From the NCBI RefSeq assembly GCF_007970465.1, contig NZ_CP042429.1, positions 1,178,001 to 1,242,000 of the forward strand: a stretch of 64,000 nucleotides of DNA, read 5' to 3'. The DNA is from Corynebacterium nuruki S6-4. Lineage in GTDB: Bacteria > Actinomycetota > Actinomycetes > Mycobacteriales > Mycobacteriaceae. Below, piece after piece: positions 38,457 through 48,002 of the stretch (within the stretch, counting starts at the first letter, position 1; every line of letters begins with the position of its first letter). The notes beneath the pieces are model-generated. The model had not been told where the DNA came from. It searched no databases and worked only from the letters and a program-made list of their open reading frames with translations. The position numbers were made by a program, and so were the translations under genes.

Positions 38457-39037
38457 CTGCCCCACTTTGCCGCAGCAGGTACCCACTGGTCCAACGCCGC
38501 AGGCAGCAGCGCCGGATCAGACACCCGGATGAGGGCGTCCCGGTGCTGCGCGGCGAAGAACCCGCGGTCGACCATCTGGTCCACCATGGCGGTCAGCGGC
38601 GACCAGTAGTCGTCGACGTCGACGAGTGCGACCGGCTTGCGGTGGATGCCGAGCACCTGGGCGGTCCACACCTCGAAGAACTCCTCGAGCGTGCCGATGC
38701 CGCCGGGCAGCGCGACCATGGCGTCCGCCAGCGAGGCCATCCGGTCCTTGCGCTCGGTCATGGACTCCACGATCTCCAGGCTGGTCAGCCCCGTGTGCCC
38801 GGTCTCGCCCTCCATGAGCGCGCGGGTAATCACCCCGTGGACCGGCATGCCGGCGGCCAGCGCGGCGTCGGCCGCGACGCCCATGAGGCCGACCGATCCG
38901 CCGCCGTACACCAGCTCGTAGCCGGCCGTGGCCAGCTGCCGGACGACCGACACGGTGCTGTCCCGGTACTCCGGGGAATTTCCGGACGCCGACCCGAGGT
39001 ACAGCGCCACCCGCTTCACACCGGCGACCGCTGTCAC
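38453..39037 (-). CDS. LOG family protein (cytokinin riboside 5'-monophosphate phosphoribohydrolase-like)
   Basis: A 194-residue LOG family member. The YGGGSVGLMG and PGGIGTLEEFFEVWT motifs are the signatures of the nucleoside monophosphate phosphoribohydrolases that release free bases such as cytokinins; some are only annotated as lysine decarboxylases by error. The start overlaps the folC stop (ATGA) and the end overlaps DUF4233, so it is locked into this operon, an addition to the usual folC-DUF4233 pair. Confidence 0.92.
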   Translation of the reverse strand: MTAVAGVKRVALYLGSASGNSPEYRDSTVSVVRQLATAGYELVYGGGSVGLMGVAADAALAAGMPVHGVITRALMEGETGHTGLTSLEIVESMTERKDRMASLADAMVALPGGIGTLEEFFEVWTAQVLGIHRKPVALVDVDDYWSPLTAMVDQMVDRGFFAAQHRDALIRVSDPALLPAALDQWVPAAAKWGR

Positions 39038-40569
39038 TCCGGTTCCTTCCCGAACAGTGCGCGGGCCTCGCCGGCGGTCACCACCGATCCGGTGATGAGC
39101 ACCCCGGCCCCGGAGACCATGCCGCCGTCGAAACCGCCGTCGTCCTCGGCAAGTTCCACGGCCAGCTCGACCGCACCCGGCAGGGTGGCCGCGGTGTGGA
39201 CCCGCTCCTCACCGAAGGCGTCCCGGGCGTACTCGGCCAGGGTGGCCACATCGAGGGCACGCGGGGAGTTGTTGTGCGTGATGACGATCTCGTCGAGCAC
39301 CGGCTCCAGGGCGGCGAGGATGCCGCGGGCGTCCTTGTCCCCGAGGATCGCGACCACACCGACCAGGCGCCGGAACGAGAAGTCGCGGGAGACCGCGGCC
39401 GCCAGAGCATTCGCACCCTGCGGATTGTGGGTCGCGTCGATGAAGATCGACGGGGTGGACCGCACCCGCTCCAGCCGGCCCGGCGAGGTGACCTGCGCGA
39501 AGCCGCGCCGGACGGTCTCGACGTCGAGCTGGCGACCGGCGCCGGCACCGAAGAAGGCCTCCACCGCAGCCAGGGCGGTGGCGGCGTTGTCCGCCTGGTA
39601 GGGCCCGGACAGCGGCAGGAAGATGTCGTCGTACACCCCGCCGAGACCGCGCAGCGTGAGCTGCTGGCCGCCGACGGCGACGGTGGACTCCACCACGCCG
39701 AACTCCTGGCCGAGGCGCGCCACCGAGGAATCGACCTCGACGGCCTGTTTCAGCAGCACCTCCATCGCCTCGGGCTCCTGCTTGCCGATGATCGCCACGT
39801 TGTCCGGCGGGGTCAGCAGGTCCTCGGCGTTCCACCGCGACTTGATGATCCCGGCCTTCTCGCCGGCAATCTCGGCGATCGTGTCGCCGAGGTAGTCGGT
39901 GTGGTCCAGACCGACCGGGGTCACCACGGCGACATCGGCGTCGATGACGTTCGTGGCGTCCCACCGGCCACCCATGCCGACCTCGACGACGGCGACGTCG
40001 ACCGGGGCGTCCGCGAACGCGGCGTAGGCCATGGCGACGAGCACCTCGAACTTGCTCATCCGCGGCCCGCCGGCGGCGACGCTGGCGCGGTCGACCATCT
40101 CCACGTACGGCTTGATGTCGTACCAGGTGGCGACGTAGTCGGCGGGGTGGATCGGGCGGCCGTCGATCGCGATGCGCTCGGTCGCCAGCTGCAGGTGCGG
40201 GCTGGTCGTCCGGCCGGTGCGGCGGTGGAAGGCGCGCAGCAGCGACTCGACCATCCGCACCGTCGAGGTCTTGCCGTTGGTGCCGGCGACGTGGACGGAC
40301 TGGTAGTTGCGCTGCGGGTTGCCCAGCAGGTCCATCAGTTCCCGGATGCGGTCGAGGGTGGGGTCGATCTTCGTCTCGTTCCACCGCTCGTTGAGCTCGG
40401 CCTCGACCTCCGCCAGGGCGGCGAGGTCGGCCTCGGTGACCGGCCGGTGGACCGGCTCCTCGCCGTGGTCCTTGTCGGTGAGGTCGATGGGCAGTTCCAG
40501 TCCGGCGGAGCCGAGGTTCACCTCGCCGAAGCTCTCCTGCGGCGCGTCCTGTTCGTTCTGGTCAGCCAT
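39034..40569 (-). CDS. folC: Folylpolyglutamate synthase / dihydrofolate synthase
   Basis: A 511-residue Mur-ligase-type enzyme that adds glutamate to folates. The ATP loop is VHVAGTNGKTSTVRMVESLL near residue 92, the family motif SPHLQLATERIAIDG near 124, and VVEVGMGGRWDATN near 195. The N-terminal 50 residues are an acidic extension. It overlaps valS by one base (TAATG), so it is coupled to it. Confidence 0.95.
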   Translation of the reverse strand: MADQNEQDAPQESFGEVNLGSAGLELPIDLTDKDHGEEPVHRPVTEADLAALAEVEAELNERWNETKIDPTLDRIRELMDLLGNPQRNYQSVHVAGTNGKTSTVRMVESLLRAFHRRTGRTTSPHLQLATERIAIDGRPIHPADYVATWYDIKPYVEMVDRASVAAGGPRMSKFEVLVAMAYAAFADAPVDVAVVEVGMGGRWDATNVIDADVAVVTPVGLDHTDYLGDTIAEIAGEKAGIIKSRWNAEDLLTPPDNVAIIGKQEPEAMEVLLKQAVEVDSSVARLGQEFGVVESTVAVGGQQLTLRGLGGVYDDIFLPLSGPYQADNAATALAAVEAFFGAGAGRQLDVETVRRGFAQVTSPGRLERVRSTPSIFIDATHNPQGANALAAAVSRDFSFRRLVGVVAILGDKDARGILAALEPVLDEIVITHNNSPRALDVATLAEYARDAFGEERVHTAATLPGAVELAVELAEDDGGFDGGMVSGAGVLITGSVVTAGEARALFGKEPE

Positions 40570-43364
40570 TACTTCTCCGGCAGTTCTGCGAGCCGGGCGG
40601 TGATCCGGCCGACTTCCTCGGTGGCGATCTGCGAACGCTCCCGGATCCCGGCGACGACCTTCTCCGGCGCCTTGGCCAGGAAGTTGTCGTTGCCGAGCTT
40701 CTTCGCGGCGCGCTCGAGCTCCTTGTTGGCCTCGGCGAGGTCCTTCTCCAGCCGCTTACGCTCGGCGGCGACGTCGACGGTGCCGGAGGTGTCCAGCTCC
40801 ACGGTGATCGTCGCACCCGACAGGCGCAGTTCCACACTGGCGGTCGGGGTGAAATCGTCGTCGGGGGCGGTGACCTTGGCGATCGACCGGACAGCGGGCT
40901 CCAGGTCCACGAGGTCGGCGGCGGCCGCGTCGAACCGGGCGGGCACCTTCTGGGCGGGCTTCACGCCCTGGTCGGCGCGGAACCGGCGGATCTCGGTGAC
41001 GAGCTTGTCGACGTCGGCCAGGCGGCGCACCGCGTCGGTGTCGGTGGCGGCACCGTCGTTGGTGTCCGCGACGGTCGGCCAGTCGGCGATGACCAGGCTG
41101 ACCGGGTAGCCCTCGGTGCCGTCGGTGAGGGCCTTCCACAGCGTCTCGGTGACGAACGGCATCGACGGGTGCAGCAGCCGCAGCACCGTGTCCAGCACGC
41201 GGCCGAGGACCAGGCGGGTGTTCTCCCCGCGGGTCTTCTCCGCCTCCGTGGCGGCGTCCCAGTCACGCGGGATCTGCACCTTGGCGATCTCCAGGTACCA
41301 GTCGCACAGTTCGTTCCAGGCGAAGCGGTACAGCGCCTCGTTGGCGACGGCGAACTCGTAGCGGTCGAGGTGGGTGTCCACCAGCGTGCGCAGGCCCTCG
41401 AGCTTGTCGAGGATCCAGCGGTCCGCGTCGGTCAGCTCCGCCCGGGCCGGGAAGGCGTCCCGTTCGGACGCCCCGAGCACCCGCGCACCGTTCATCAGCG
41501 CGAACTTCGTGGCGTTGAACAGCTTGGTGGCGAAGTTGCGGGAGGACTGTGCCGAATCCTCACCGATCGGCAGGTCGGTACCGGGGTTGGCGCCGCGGGC
41601 GAGGGTGAAGCGCAGGGCGTCCGCCCCGTAGTCGCGCACCCAGTCCATCGGGTCGATGCCGTTGCCGAGCGACTTCGACATCTTGCGGCCGTGCTCGTCG
41701 CGGACCAGACCGTGGAGGAAGATATCGGTGAACGGCACCTGCGGACGCCCGTTGCGCTGGTCGGCGGTGGTGCCGGGCTCACCCTCGTCGAGGTGTGAAC
41801 CCTCGATGGTGTCCGCGAAGGTGCCGAACATCATCATGCGGGCGACCCAGAAGAACAGGATGTCGTAGCCGGTGACCAGCACCGACGTCGGGTAGAACTT
41901 GCGCAGTTCCGGCGTGTCGTCCGGCCAGCCCATCGTGGAGAACGGCCACAGTGCGGAGCTGAACCACGTGTCGAGCACGTCCTCCTCACGGTGCCAGCCC
42001 TCGCCCGTCGGCTTCTCGTCGTCGGGGCCGCAGCACACGACCTCACCGTCGGGGCCGTACCAGATCGGGATGCGGTGGCCCCACCACAGCTGGCGGGAGA
42101 TGCACCAGTCGTGCATGTCGTCGACCCAGTCGAACCAGCGCGGCTCCTGGGAGGCGGGGTGGATGACCGTGTCGCCCTCGCGGACGGCGTCCCCGGCCAT
42201 TGTCGCCAGCTCCTCGACCTTCACCCACCACTGTTCGGACAGGCGCGGCTCGATCGGCTCCTTGGAGCGCTCGGAGTGGCCCACCGAGTGGATGTAGGGG
42301 TGGATGCGCTTGAGGACGCGCCCCTGCTCCTCGAGTGCCAGGCGCAGCTCCTCACGGGCGGTGAAGCGGTCCATCCCGTCGAAGCGGGTGCCGGTGTTGG
42401 CGATGTGGCCGGTCTCGTCGATGACCTCGGGCATGTCGAGGTGGTGGCGCTGGCCCATGGCGAAGTCGTTCGGGTCGTGCGCCGGGGTGATCTTCACCAT
42501 GCCGGTGCCGAACTCCGGGTCGACGTAGTCGTCGGCGATGATCTCCATCTCGCGGCCCTCGATGAACGGGTGCGGGAGCTTCGTGCCGATGATGTCCTTG
42601 TACCGCTCGTCGTCGGGGTGGACGGCGACGGCGACGTCGCCGAGCATCGTCTCGACACGGGTCGTGGCGACATCGGCGTGCGGACCCTTCCCGGTGACAT
42701 CGCCGTAGCGCAGGGTGACCAGCTCACCCTCGTCGTCGGAGTAGACGACCTCGATGTCGGAGATGGCGGTGCGCAGCACCGGGGACCAGTTGACCATCCG
42801 CTTCGCGCGGTAGATCAGGCCGCGGTCGAACAGTTCCTTGAAGATGGTCTGCACCGCACGCGACAGGCCGTCGTCGAGGGTGAAACGCTCGCGGTCCCAG
42901 TCGACCGAGTCGCCGATGGCGCGCATCTGGTTCTGGATCACGCCGCCGTACTTCTTCTTCCACTCCCAGACCTTGGCGGTGAACTCGTCACGGCCGTAGT
43001 CGAAGCGGTCCTTGCCCTCGGTCTCCTTGAGGGACGCCTCGACCTTGGTCTGGGTGGCGATGCCCGCATGGTCGGAGCCCGGCAGCCACAGCACCTCGTA
43101 ACCCTGCATCCGCTTGCGGCGGGCGAGGGCGTCCATGATGGTGTGGTCGAGGGCGTGGCCCATGTGCAGCTGGCCGGTGACGTTCGGCGGCGGGAGGACG
43201 ATGGAGAACGGCTTCTTCTCACTCGTCGCGTCCGCGTGGAAGTAGCCGGCATCGACCCAGCCCTGGTAGAGGGTGGATTCGACGTCGGTGGGGTTCCACT
43301 GCTTCGGGAGGCGGTCGGCCCGGTTTCCTGCGGTTGAGGCGCTGCTGCTGGTCTGATCAGTCAC
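40569..43364 (-). CDS. valS: Valyl-tRNA synthetase
   Basis: A 931-residue class I synthetase. The HIGH-type motif is [17 protein letters not shown] near residue 50, the KMSKS motif is [11 protein letters not shown] near 545, the editing domain lies between ([19 protein letters not shown]), and a C-terminal coiled coil of about 65 residues ([20 protein letters not shown]) binds the tRNA elbow. Start is the GTG at 43364; a further GTG eight codons upstream is possible, and neither has a clear ribosome site. First gene of valS-folC-LOG-DUF4233. Confidence 0.96.
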   Translation of the reverse strand: MTDQTSSSASTAGNRADRLPKQWNPTDVESTLYQGWVDAGYFHADATSEKKPFSIVLPPPNVTGQLHMGHALDHTIMDALARRKRMQGYEVLWLPGSDHAGIATQTKVEASLKETEGKDRFDYGRDEFTAKVWEWKKKYGGVIQNQMRAIGDSVDWDRERFTLDDGLSRAVQTIFKELFDRGLIYRAKRMVNWSPVLRTAISDIEVVYSDDEGELVTLRYGDVTGKGPHADVATTRVETMLGDVAVAVHPDDERYKDIIGTKLPHPFIEGREMEIIADDYVDPEFGTGMVKITPAHDPNDFAMGQRHHLDMPEVIDETGHIANTGTRFDGMDRFTAREELRLALEEQGRVLKRIHPYIHSVGHSERSKEPIEPRLSEQWWVKVEELATMAGDAVREGDTVIHPASQEPRWFDWVDDMHDWCISRQLWWGHRIPIWYGPDGEVVCCGPDDEKPTGEGWHREEDVLDTWFSSALWPFSTMGWPDDTPELRKFYPTSVLVTGYDILFFWVARMMMFGTFADTIEGSHLDEGEPGTTADQRNGRPQVPFTDIFLHGLVRDEHGRKMSKSLGNGIDPMDWVRDYGADALRFTLARGANPGTDLPIGEDSAQSSRNFATKLFNATKFALMNGARVLGASERDAFPARAELTDADRWILDKLEGLRTLVDTHLDRYEFAVANEALYRFAWNELCDWYLEIAKVQIPRDWDAATEAEKTRGENTRLVLGRVLDTVLRLLHPSMPFVTETLWKALTDGTEGYPVSLVIADWPTVADTNDGAATDTDAVRRLADVDKLVTEIRRFRADQGVKPAQKVPARFDAAAADLVDLEPAVRSIAKVTAPDDDFTPTASVELRLSGATITVELDTSGTVDVAAERKRLEKDLAEANKELERAAKKLGNDNFLAKAPEKVVAGIRERSQIATEEVGRITARLAELPEK

Positions 43365-43464
43365 GGTGAGACAGTCTAGTGCAGCCACCGGACACGGTCG
43401 TGACCGGTGCGCGGCGGGGACAGGGGTTCGTCACGGATCAGCCGACGTTGTCCTCCGGACCGGT

Positions 43465-43578
43465 TACCATCTCTTCCGCCTCCTTGTGGCGTCCGTCAAT
43501 GGCCGCGCTGCATGACGGACGGCCGGACGCCACCTGCGTGGCTCCTGCCCCGCCCCGTTATGGAAGGAGGTGAGGCCG
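43465..43578 (+). promoter_or_regulatory. Structured leader of the 47-residue ORF
   Basis: A TACCAT -10-like box at 43465-43470 is followed by a leader of about 100 bases with competing structures. TGGCGTCC (43487-43494) can pair with GGACGCCA (43525-43532), while the overlapping GTCCGTCA (43491-43498) can pair with TGACGGAC (43513-43520). CCTCCTT (43479-43485) is complementary to the ribosome site AAGGAGG (43564-43570). The set looks like a switch for translation. The bases also lie upstream of valS on the other strand. Confidence 0.4.
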
Positions 43579-43722
43579 ATGAGCAAGCACCGGAAACGTC
43601 CTGGACAAGGACGGACCCGCCGCGGAAGCTGTCACTTCGTGCGGCGGGTCCTGGAGCGTGTAGTTGCCACAACCATCTCGGACGGTGTCCGTGATGCGAT
43701 CAGGTGGCTCCTGCAACTCTGA
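43579..43722 (+). CDS. Small basic protein, 47 residues, function unknown
   Basis: Short ORF with one of the strongest ribosome sites in the window (AAGGAGG, eight bases before the ATG). The product is very basic at its N-terminus (MSKHRKRPGQGRTRRG) and ends in an amphipathic helix (about residues 20-47, with FVRRVLERVVATTI and DAIRWLLQL). It could bind nucleic acid or membrane. It points toward the XRE regulator and is followed by two hairpins. Whether it belongs to the defence island or stands alone is unknown. I do not recognise the family; the ribosome site, the leader and the terminator are the reasons to believe it. Confidence 0.55.
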   Translation: MSKHRKRPGQGRTRRGSCHFVRRVLERVVATTISDGVRDAIRWLLQL

Positions 43723-43728
43723 CGGCCG

Positions 43729-43800
43729 GAAGCGGGTGACGTGCGATGGGAGTCCATGTCATCCGCTTCTCCATGTGATGAGGCGGCGCCGTCTCATCAC
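43729..43800. terminator. Two hairpins between small ORF and XRE regulator
   Basis: Hairpin 1 pairs GAAGCGGGTGAC (43729-43740) with GTCATCCGCTTC (43758-43769), 12 bp with one G-U pair. Hairpin 2 pairs GTGATGAG (43775-43782) with CTCATCAC (43793-43800), with further pairing inside. Placed between convergent genes, they probably end transcription from both sides; no T-run follows. Confidence 0.6.
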
Positions 43801-43830
43801 GCCCTACTCTACCCGGCGCACCGGACCGGC

Positions 43831-44229
43831 TCAACGGGCCGGACTGTCCGGCTTCTGCACGGTCACCCCTCTCGGCCAGGTGATGTCCAGCGTGATTGTC
43901 CGGTGCAGAAGGTCTTCCATCGCCGGGCGGTGTTCGGCCGAGTAGCTCCGGGGCCGGACATCCTGCTCCGCATCCGGAAGTAGTACGAGCGGCGGCACCT
44001 GCAGCGCGTAGGCCAACCGGTAGACGTTCTCCATTGACAGGTTCGTCACCCGGCCGTTCACGCCGGTGCCGTGTCCACGTTCAATGTTCTGCACCTGGTT
44101 CCGGCTGATCCCGGCACGCTCCGCCAGTGCCTCCTGCCTGAGTTCCAGGTCCGTCCGCAGTTTCTTCACCCGGTACGCCACCGCCGCCGCATAGGTCTTC
44201 CAGTCGAGGTCAGGGGGCGGCACATACAT
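43831..44229 (-). CDS. XRE-family regulator of the defence operon
   Basis: A 132-residue regulator. The XRE helix-turn-helix is RQEALAERAGISRNQVQNIERG (about residues 28-49). A Leu-rich helix region follows (MENVYRLAYALQVPPLVLLP), then about 45 residues not assigned. It is divergent from the helicase gene and the palindrome GCACA-N6-TGTGC lies in the gap, with an identical copy before the methylase gene, so it is the likely binder of both. This is the layout of controller proteins in restriction-modification systems. The ATG at 44229 is chosen; an in-frame GTG at 44268 would lie inside the palindrome. Confidence 0.85.
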   Translation of the reverse strand: MYVPPPDLDWKTYAAAVAYRVKKLRTDLELRQEALAERAGISRNQVQNIERGHGTGVNGRVTNLSMENVYRLAYALQVPPLVLLPDAEQDVRPRSYSAEHRPAMEDLLHRTITLDITWPRGVTVQKPDSPAR

Positions 44230-44264
44230 ATGCCCAAAAGTTCCTGCGGTACCCTGAGTTGTCC

Positions 44265-44280
44265 GCACATTATTTTGTGC
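44265..44280. promoter_or_regulatory. Operator GCACA-N6-TGTGC, copy 1
   Basis: GCACATTATTTTGTGC in the divergent gap between the XRE regulator and the helicase, 41 bases before the helicase ATG. The 18 bases GCACATTATTTTGTGCTT recur without change at 47962-47979. Confidence 0.75.
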
Positions 44281-44320
44281 TTCATTGGTTTGCCTTCACC
44301 CGCCCTCACCTGGAGCAGTC

Positions 44321-47300
44321 ATGCGTACCGATCATCGTCCCGATGAACCGTCGACCCTGACCGTCGATGATCTGCACCCCGGTCAACGTCTCGTCGGGCT
44401 CAGCAGACATCCCGTCGACGTTGTCCAGGTTGCGCCGGTCGGCGGCGGGGCAATGTTGACCTACCGGCATCCGGACGGCACGGTCAGCGAGGCCGTTCTT
44501 TTCAATGAAGACGTTGCGGCTCTGTCGATCCACGACCCCGCCGACACAGAGCGTTTCACCGGAGACGCCGAACAGTTCCGGCTTGCCGCCGAGGCCTTGC
44601 GCATCAGGACCGCGGGGCTGCATGACCCGATGCTCGCCGTCACCTCCAGCGACATCCAGCCCCTTCCCCACCAGATTCGGGCCGTCTACGAGGAAATGCT
44701 GCCTCGCATCCCGCTGCACTTTCTCCTCGCCGATGACCCGGGCGCCGGCAAGACGATCATGTCCGGGCTCTACATCAAGGAGCTCATCCTGCGTGGGGAT
44801 GTTGAGCGGTGTCTCATCGTCTGCCCGGGTGGCCTGGCACCACAGTGGCAGGAGGAGCTCCGGGAGAAATTCGGGCTCCAGTTCCACATCCTCTCTCCCG
44901 GTGCCGTGGACGCGTCAGCCTCGGGCAACCCGTTCACCGACCATGACCTGCTCATCGTCCGGATGGACGCCGTGGCCCGTAGCGATGACGAGCTGCTACC
45001 GCTGCTCAAGGGGACGCAGTGGGACCTCACGATCGTCGATGAGGCGCACCGCATGTCCGCGTCCTCCGGCTTCCGCGGAGAACTGAAGAAAACCCGCCGT
45101 TTTCGGCTCGGTGAACTGCTCCGCGATATCTCTCGCAATCTCCTGCTGCTCACCGCCACCCCGCACAACGGCGACAACGAAGCCTTTCAGGCATTCCTGA
45201 CCTTGTTGGACCCGGACCGGTTCGAGGGCGCGTTCCAGACCGGTACCGAGGATGTGGACACTACCGGTCTGATGCGCCGCATGGTCAAGGAGGAGCTGCT
45301 CACTTTCGATGGTCGTCAGCTTTTCCCGGAGCGCATCGCCATCACCGTCCCGTACCAGCTCAGTATCCCTGAAATGCGGTTGTACGAGGAAGTCACCGAC
45401 TACGTCCGTACCCAGATGAAGCGGGCAGAGAATGCCCTCACTGACGCACAGGGACGTACCGTCGGCTTCGCGCTCACGGTACTGCAGCGCCGCCTTGCAT
45501 CCAGTCCCTACGCGATCTACAACTCCCTGAAGCGGCGGAGGGACAAACTGGGGTCCTATCGCGAAGAGCTGGTACGTGCCACGGAAGAAGGCCGTGACCT
45601 CTGGTGGAACGGCCACGGGTTCACGGGGCCGACATCCGTCCTGGCTGACCTCTACGACAGCGACGGAATCGACGACTACGCCGCCAACGAGGTGGAGGAG
45701 GCCGAGGACGCCGTCGTCATCACCCCGGCAACCGCGGCCCGTACTTTGCCGGAGTTGGACGCGGAACTGGTCGAACTCGGTCACCTGGTCTCCACCGCAC
45801 ACACGGTGGTGCTCAGCGGTGAGGACCGGAAGTGGAGTGAACTTCGGCAGATCATCGAGGACGAGACTCTCACCGACGGGACGACCGGGGAGCGCCGCAA
45901 ACTCATCATCTTCACCGAGCACCGTGACACCCTGAACTACCTGGTCAACCAGATCCGGACGGTCACCGCCGACCCCGCAGCCGTCGTCACGATCCACGGC
46001 GGAACCAACCGGATCGAGCGCCAGCGGCTCACTGCGAACTTCGCGAATGACTCCCGGGTCCAGTACCTCGTCGCCACTGATGCCGCCGGCGAAGGTCTGA
46101 ACCTGCAGGCCGCGCACCTCATGGTGAATTACGACCTGCCGTGGAATCCGAACCGGATCGAGCAGCGCTTCGGGCGTATCCACCGCATCGGGCAACAGCA
46201 TGTGTGCCAGTTGTGGAACCTCGTCGCCGACGAGACACGCGAAGGAGCGGTGTACAAGCGACTGCTGGAGAAGATGGAGGTCCAGCGCAGAGCACTGGAC
46301 CGGCCTGTCTTCGATGTCCTTGGCGATGCCTTCCGTGACAGGTCACTCAAGGACCTCATCATGGATGCAGTCGTCTACATCGACGATCCGGCGCGGCAGG
46401 CGGAGATCGACAAGGTCATTGACGACCAAGTCGCCCACGGACTCGATGACCTGCTGGCCGAGCGTGCACTGGCCGAGGAGACCTTCACCCGGGCCGATCT
46501 GGACCGGATGCGGGAGGCGATGGACGCCGCCCGTGCCCGAAAGTTGCAACCCCACTACATTGCCCAGTTCTTCGCCCACGCTCTCGAGCACCAGGGTGGG
46601 CGTCTCGTCCGCAAGGCGAAGGGCACTGCGGCTATCCGTGCGTTACCGGGCAGGGTGATCGACTGGGCCCGTCAGCACGGCACCCCGGTCGCGGACCGGT
46701 ACGACCTGGTGACCTTCGATCCGGACGTTGCTGACCGCACAGAACGGGCAGAGTTCATCGCCCCCGGCCATCCGCTGCTGGACGCCCTGGTCGACCTGTC
46801 GGTGGCCGATCTCAGCGATGTGCTGGAGACCGGCACGGTCCTTGTCGACCCGAACGACCCCGGAACGGATCCGTGGCTGCTGGCCGCGACTCTGATCGAA
46901 GTAATCGACGGCACCGGCACAGCACAGGCGAAAGAGTTCACCTATCTCCGGGTCAACCCCGACGGCACCGACGAGGACGCCGGGCTCGCCCCGTACCTCG
47001 ACTTTGACCCACTCCCGGAGGAAGTCACCGCCGAGCAGGCGGTAGCCGCTGTCTCAGTTGACAGTGACTGGCTGTCCGGCAATCTCGCTAACCGGATCCG
47101 GGACGCGGTCACCGCCTCGCGTCTGCGGCCGGTCCTCGACACCACGAAGGCCCGGATCCTGCCGGAGCTCGACCGGGTGTCTTCCCTCGTACGCCGTCGG
47201 TTGTCAGACCAGATGGACTATCTGGCAAAAGCTGCGCTCGATGCTCAGCAACAGCAGCTCCAGTTCGAGTGCGGCGAAGCAAAACGTCCACCCAAACAGT

Positions 47301-47893
47301 CCCATGCCGCGTTGATGAAGCAGGTCCATGCGTTGGACACCAGGTTGCGGGAGCGAGAGGAACTGTTGGCGAGGCAGCGTCTACTGTCTCCCGTCCCGCC
47401 ACGGATTGCAGCGAATACCCTGGTCCTACCACAGGGACTGGTGAATCTTCTCACCGGTACCGACCAGGACGAGGTCGACCAGCACGCGCAGGACACCGCC
47501 GAGGTGGACCGCCGGGCGGTGGACGCGGTACTCGCTGCCGAACGAGGCCTCGGTCGTGACCCGGTGGAGATGCCACACAACAACCCCGGTTTCGATATCT
47601 CGTCACGGTGGCCGGATTCCTCCCGACCATCGGTGGTCATCGAGGTCAAAGGCCGAATTTCCGGGGCAAAGGACTTCGTAGTCACCCACCGCGAGGTGCT
47701 CACAGCGAAAAACACCGGCGCAGACCATCGCCTGGCACTGGTGGAGGTAAGTCCGGAAGGACCGGAGCATGACCGGGTCCGGTACCTGGTCGATCACTTC
47801 CGGGACTTCGCCGGCGCCGACCGTGACTTCGGGGTGACCAAAGTCGTCTTGAACTGGCCGGAGACTTGGGACCGCGGCGGTGATCCCGTGTAG
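44321..47893 (+). CDS. SNF2-type DEAD-box helicase with C-terminal DUF3883 domain
   Basis: An 1190-residue superfamily 2 helicase/translocase. Walker A is LADDPGAGKTIMSGLYI (about residue 140), motif II DEAH is in TIVDEAHRMS, motif III LLLTATPHNG, motif V ATDAAGEGLNLQAAHLMVNYDLPWNP and motif VI QRFGRIHRIGQ. A long helical region follows, then a DUF3883 domain at about 1095-1165 (NPGFDISSRWP, VVIEVKGRI, TAKNTGADHRLALVEV), whose FD and E-V-K positions resemble the PD-(D/E)XK nuclease core. It resembles the DrmD-type helicases of DISARM-like systems. The ATG at 44321 has GGAG upstream; upstream in-frame codons lie in the operator. First gene of the defence system. Confidence 0.92.
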   Translation: MRTDHRPDEPSTLTVDDLHPGQRLVGLSRHPVDVVQVAPVGGGAMLTYRHPDGTVSEAVLFNEDVAALSIHDPADTERFTGDAEQFRLAAEALRIRTAGLHDPMLAVTSSDIQPLPHQIRAVYEEMLPRIPLHFLLADDPGAGKTIMSGLYIKELILRGDVERCLIVCPGGLAPQWQEELREKFGLQFHILSPGAVDASASGNPFTDHDLLIVRMDAVARSDDELLPLLKGTQWDLTIVDEAHRMSASSGFRGELKKTRRFRLGELLRDISRNLLLLTATPHNGDNEAFQAFLTLLDPDRFEGAFQTGTEDVDTTGLMRRMVKEELLTFDGRQLFPERIAITVPYQLSIPEMRLYEEVTDYVRTQMKRAENALTDAQGRTVGFALTVLQRRLASSPYAIYNSLKRRRDKLGSYREELVRATEEGRDLWWNGHGFTGPTSVLADLYDSDGIDDYAANEVEEAEDAVVITPATAARTLPELDAELVELGHLVSTAHTVVLSGEDRKWSELRQIIEDETLTDGTTGERRKLIIFTEHRDTLNYLVNQIRTVTADPAAVVTIHGGTNRIERQRLTANFANDSRVQYLVATDAAGEGLNLQAAHLMVNYDLPWNPNRIEQRFGRIHRIGQQHVCQLWNLVADETREGAVYKRLLEKMEVQRRALDRPVFDVLGDAFRDRSLKDLIMDAVVYIDDPARQAEIDKVIDDQVAHGLDDLLAERALAEETFTRADLDRMREAMDAARARKLQPHYIAQFFAHALEHQGGRLVRKAKGTAAIRALPGRVIDWARQHGTPVADRYDLVTFDPDVADRTERAEFIAPGHPLLDALVDLSVADLSDVLETGTVLVDPNDPGTDPWLLAATLIEVIDGTGTAQAKEFTYLRVNPDGTDEDAGLAPYLDFDPLPEEVTAEQAVAAVSVDSDWLSGNLANRIRDAVTASRLRPVLDTTKARILPELDRVSSLVRRRLSDQMDYLAKAALDAQQQQLQFECGEAKRPPKQSHAALMKQVHALDTRLREREELLARQRLLSPVPPRIAANTLVLPQGLVNLLTGTDQDEVDQHAQDTAEVDRRAVDAVLAAERGLGRDPVEMPHNNPGFDISSRWPDSSRPSVVIEVKGRISGAKDFVVTHREVLTAKNTGADHRLALVEVSPEGPEHDRVRYLVDHFRDFAGADRDFGVTKVVLNWPETWDRGGDPV

Positions 47894-47961
47894 CACCTCC
47901 CGCATGATCCCCACGTCTTGATCCCGGGTGCAGTTCCTGTGCGCCCTTCCAAGCCCATAAT

Positions 47962-47977
47962 GCACATTATTTTGTGC
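47962..47977. promoter_or_regulatory. Operator GCACA-N6-TGTGC, copy 2
   Basis: GCACATTATTTTGTGC, identical to the site at 44265, placed 26-41 bases before the methylase ATG. It overlaps a second palindrome, ATAATG-CA-CATTAT (47957-47970). It suggests a separate, co-regulated promoter for the methylase-ATPase pair. Confidence 0.75.
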
Positions 47978-48002
47978 TTTTACTTCACAGAGCGAGCATT
48001 CC

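Noticed and set aside
43389..43830. T-box or tRNA-type leader for valS
   Set aside because: No T-box core (TGGNACC-type bulge) or specifier loop was found on the minus strand; the structures fit better with the plus-strand small ORF.
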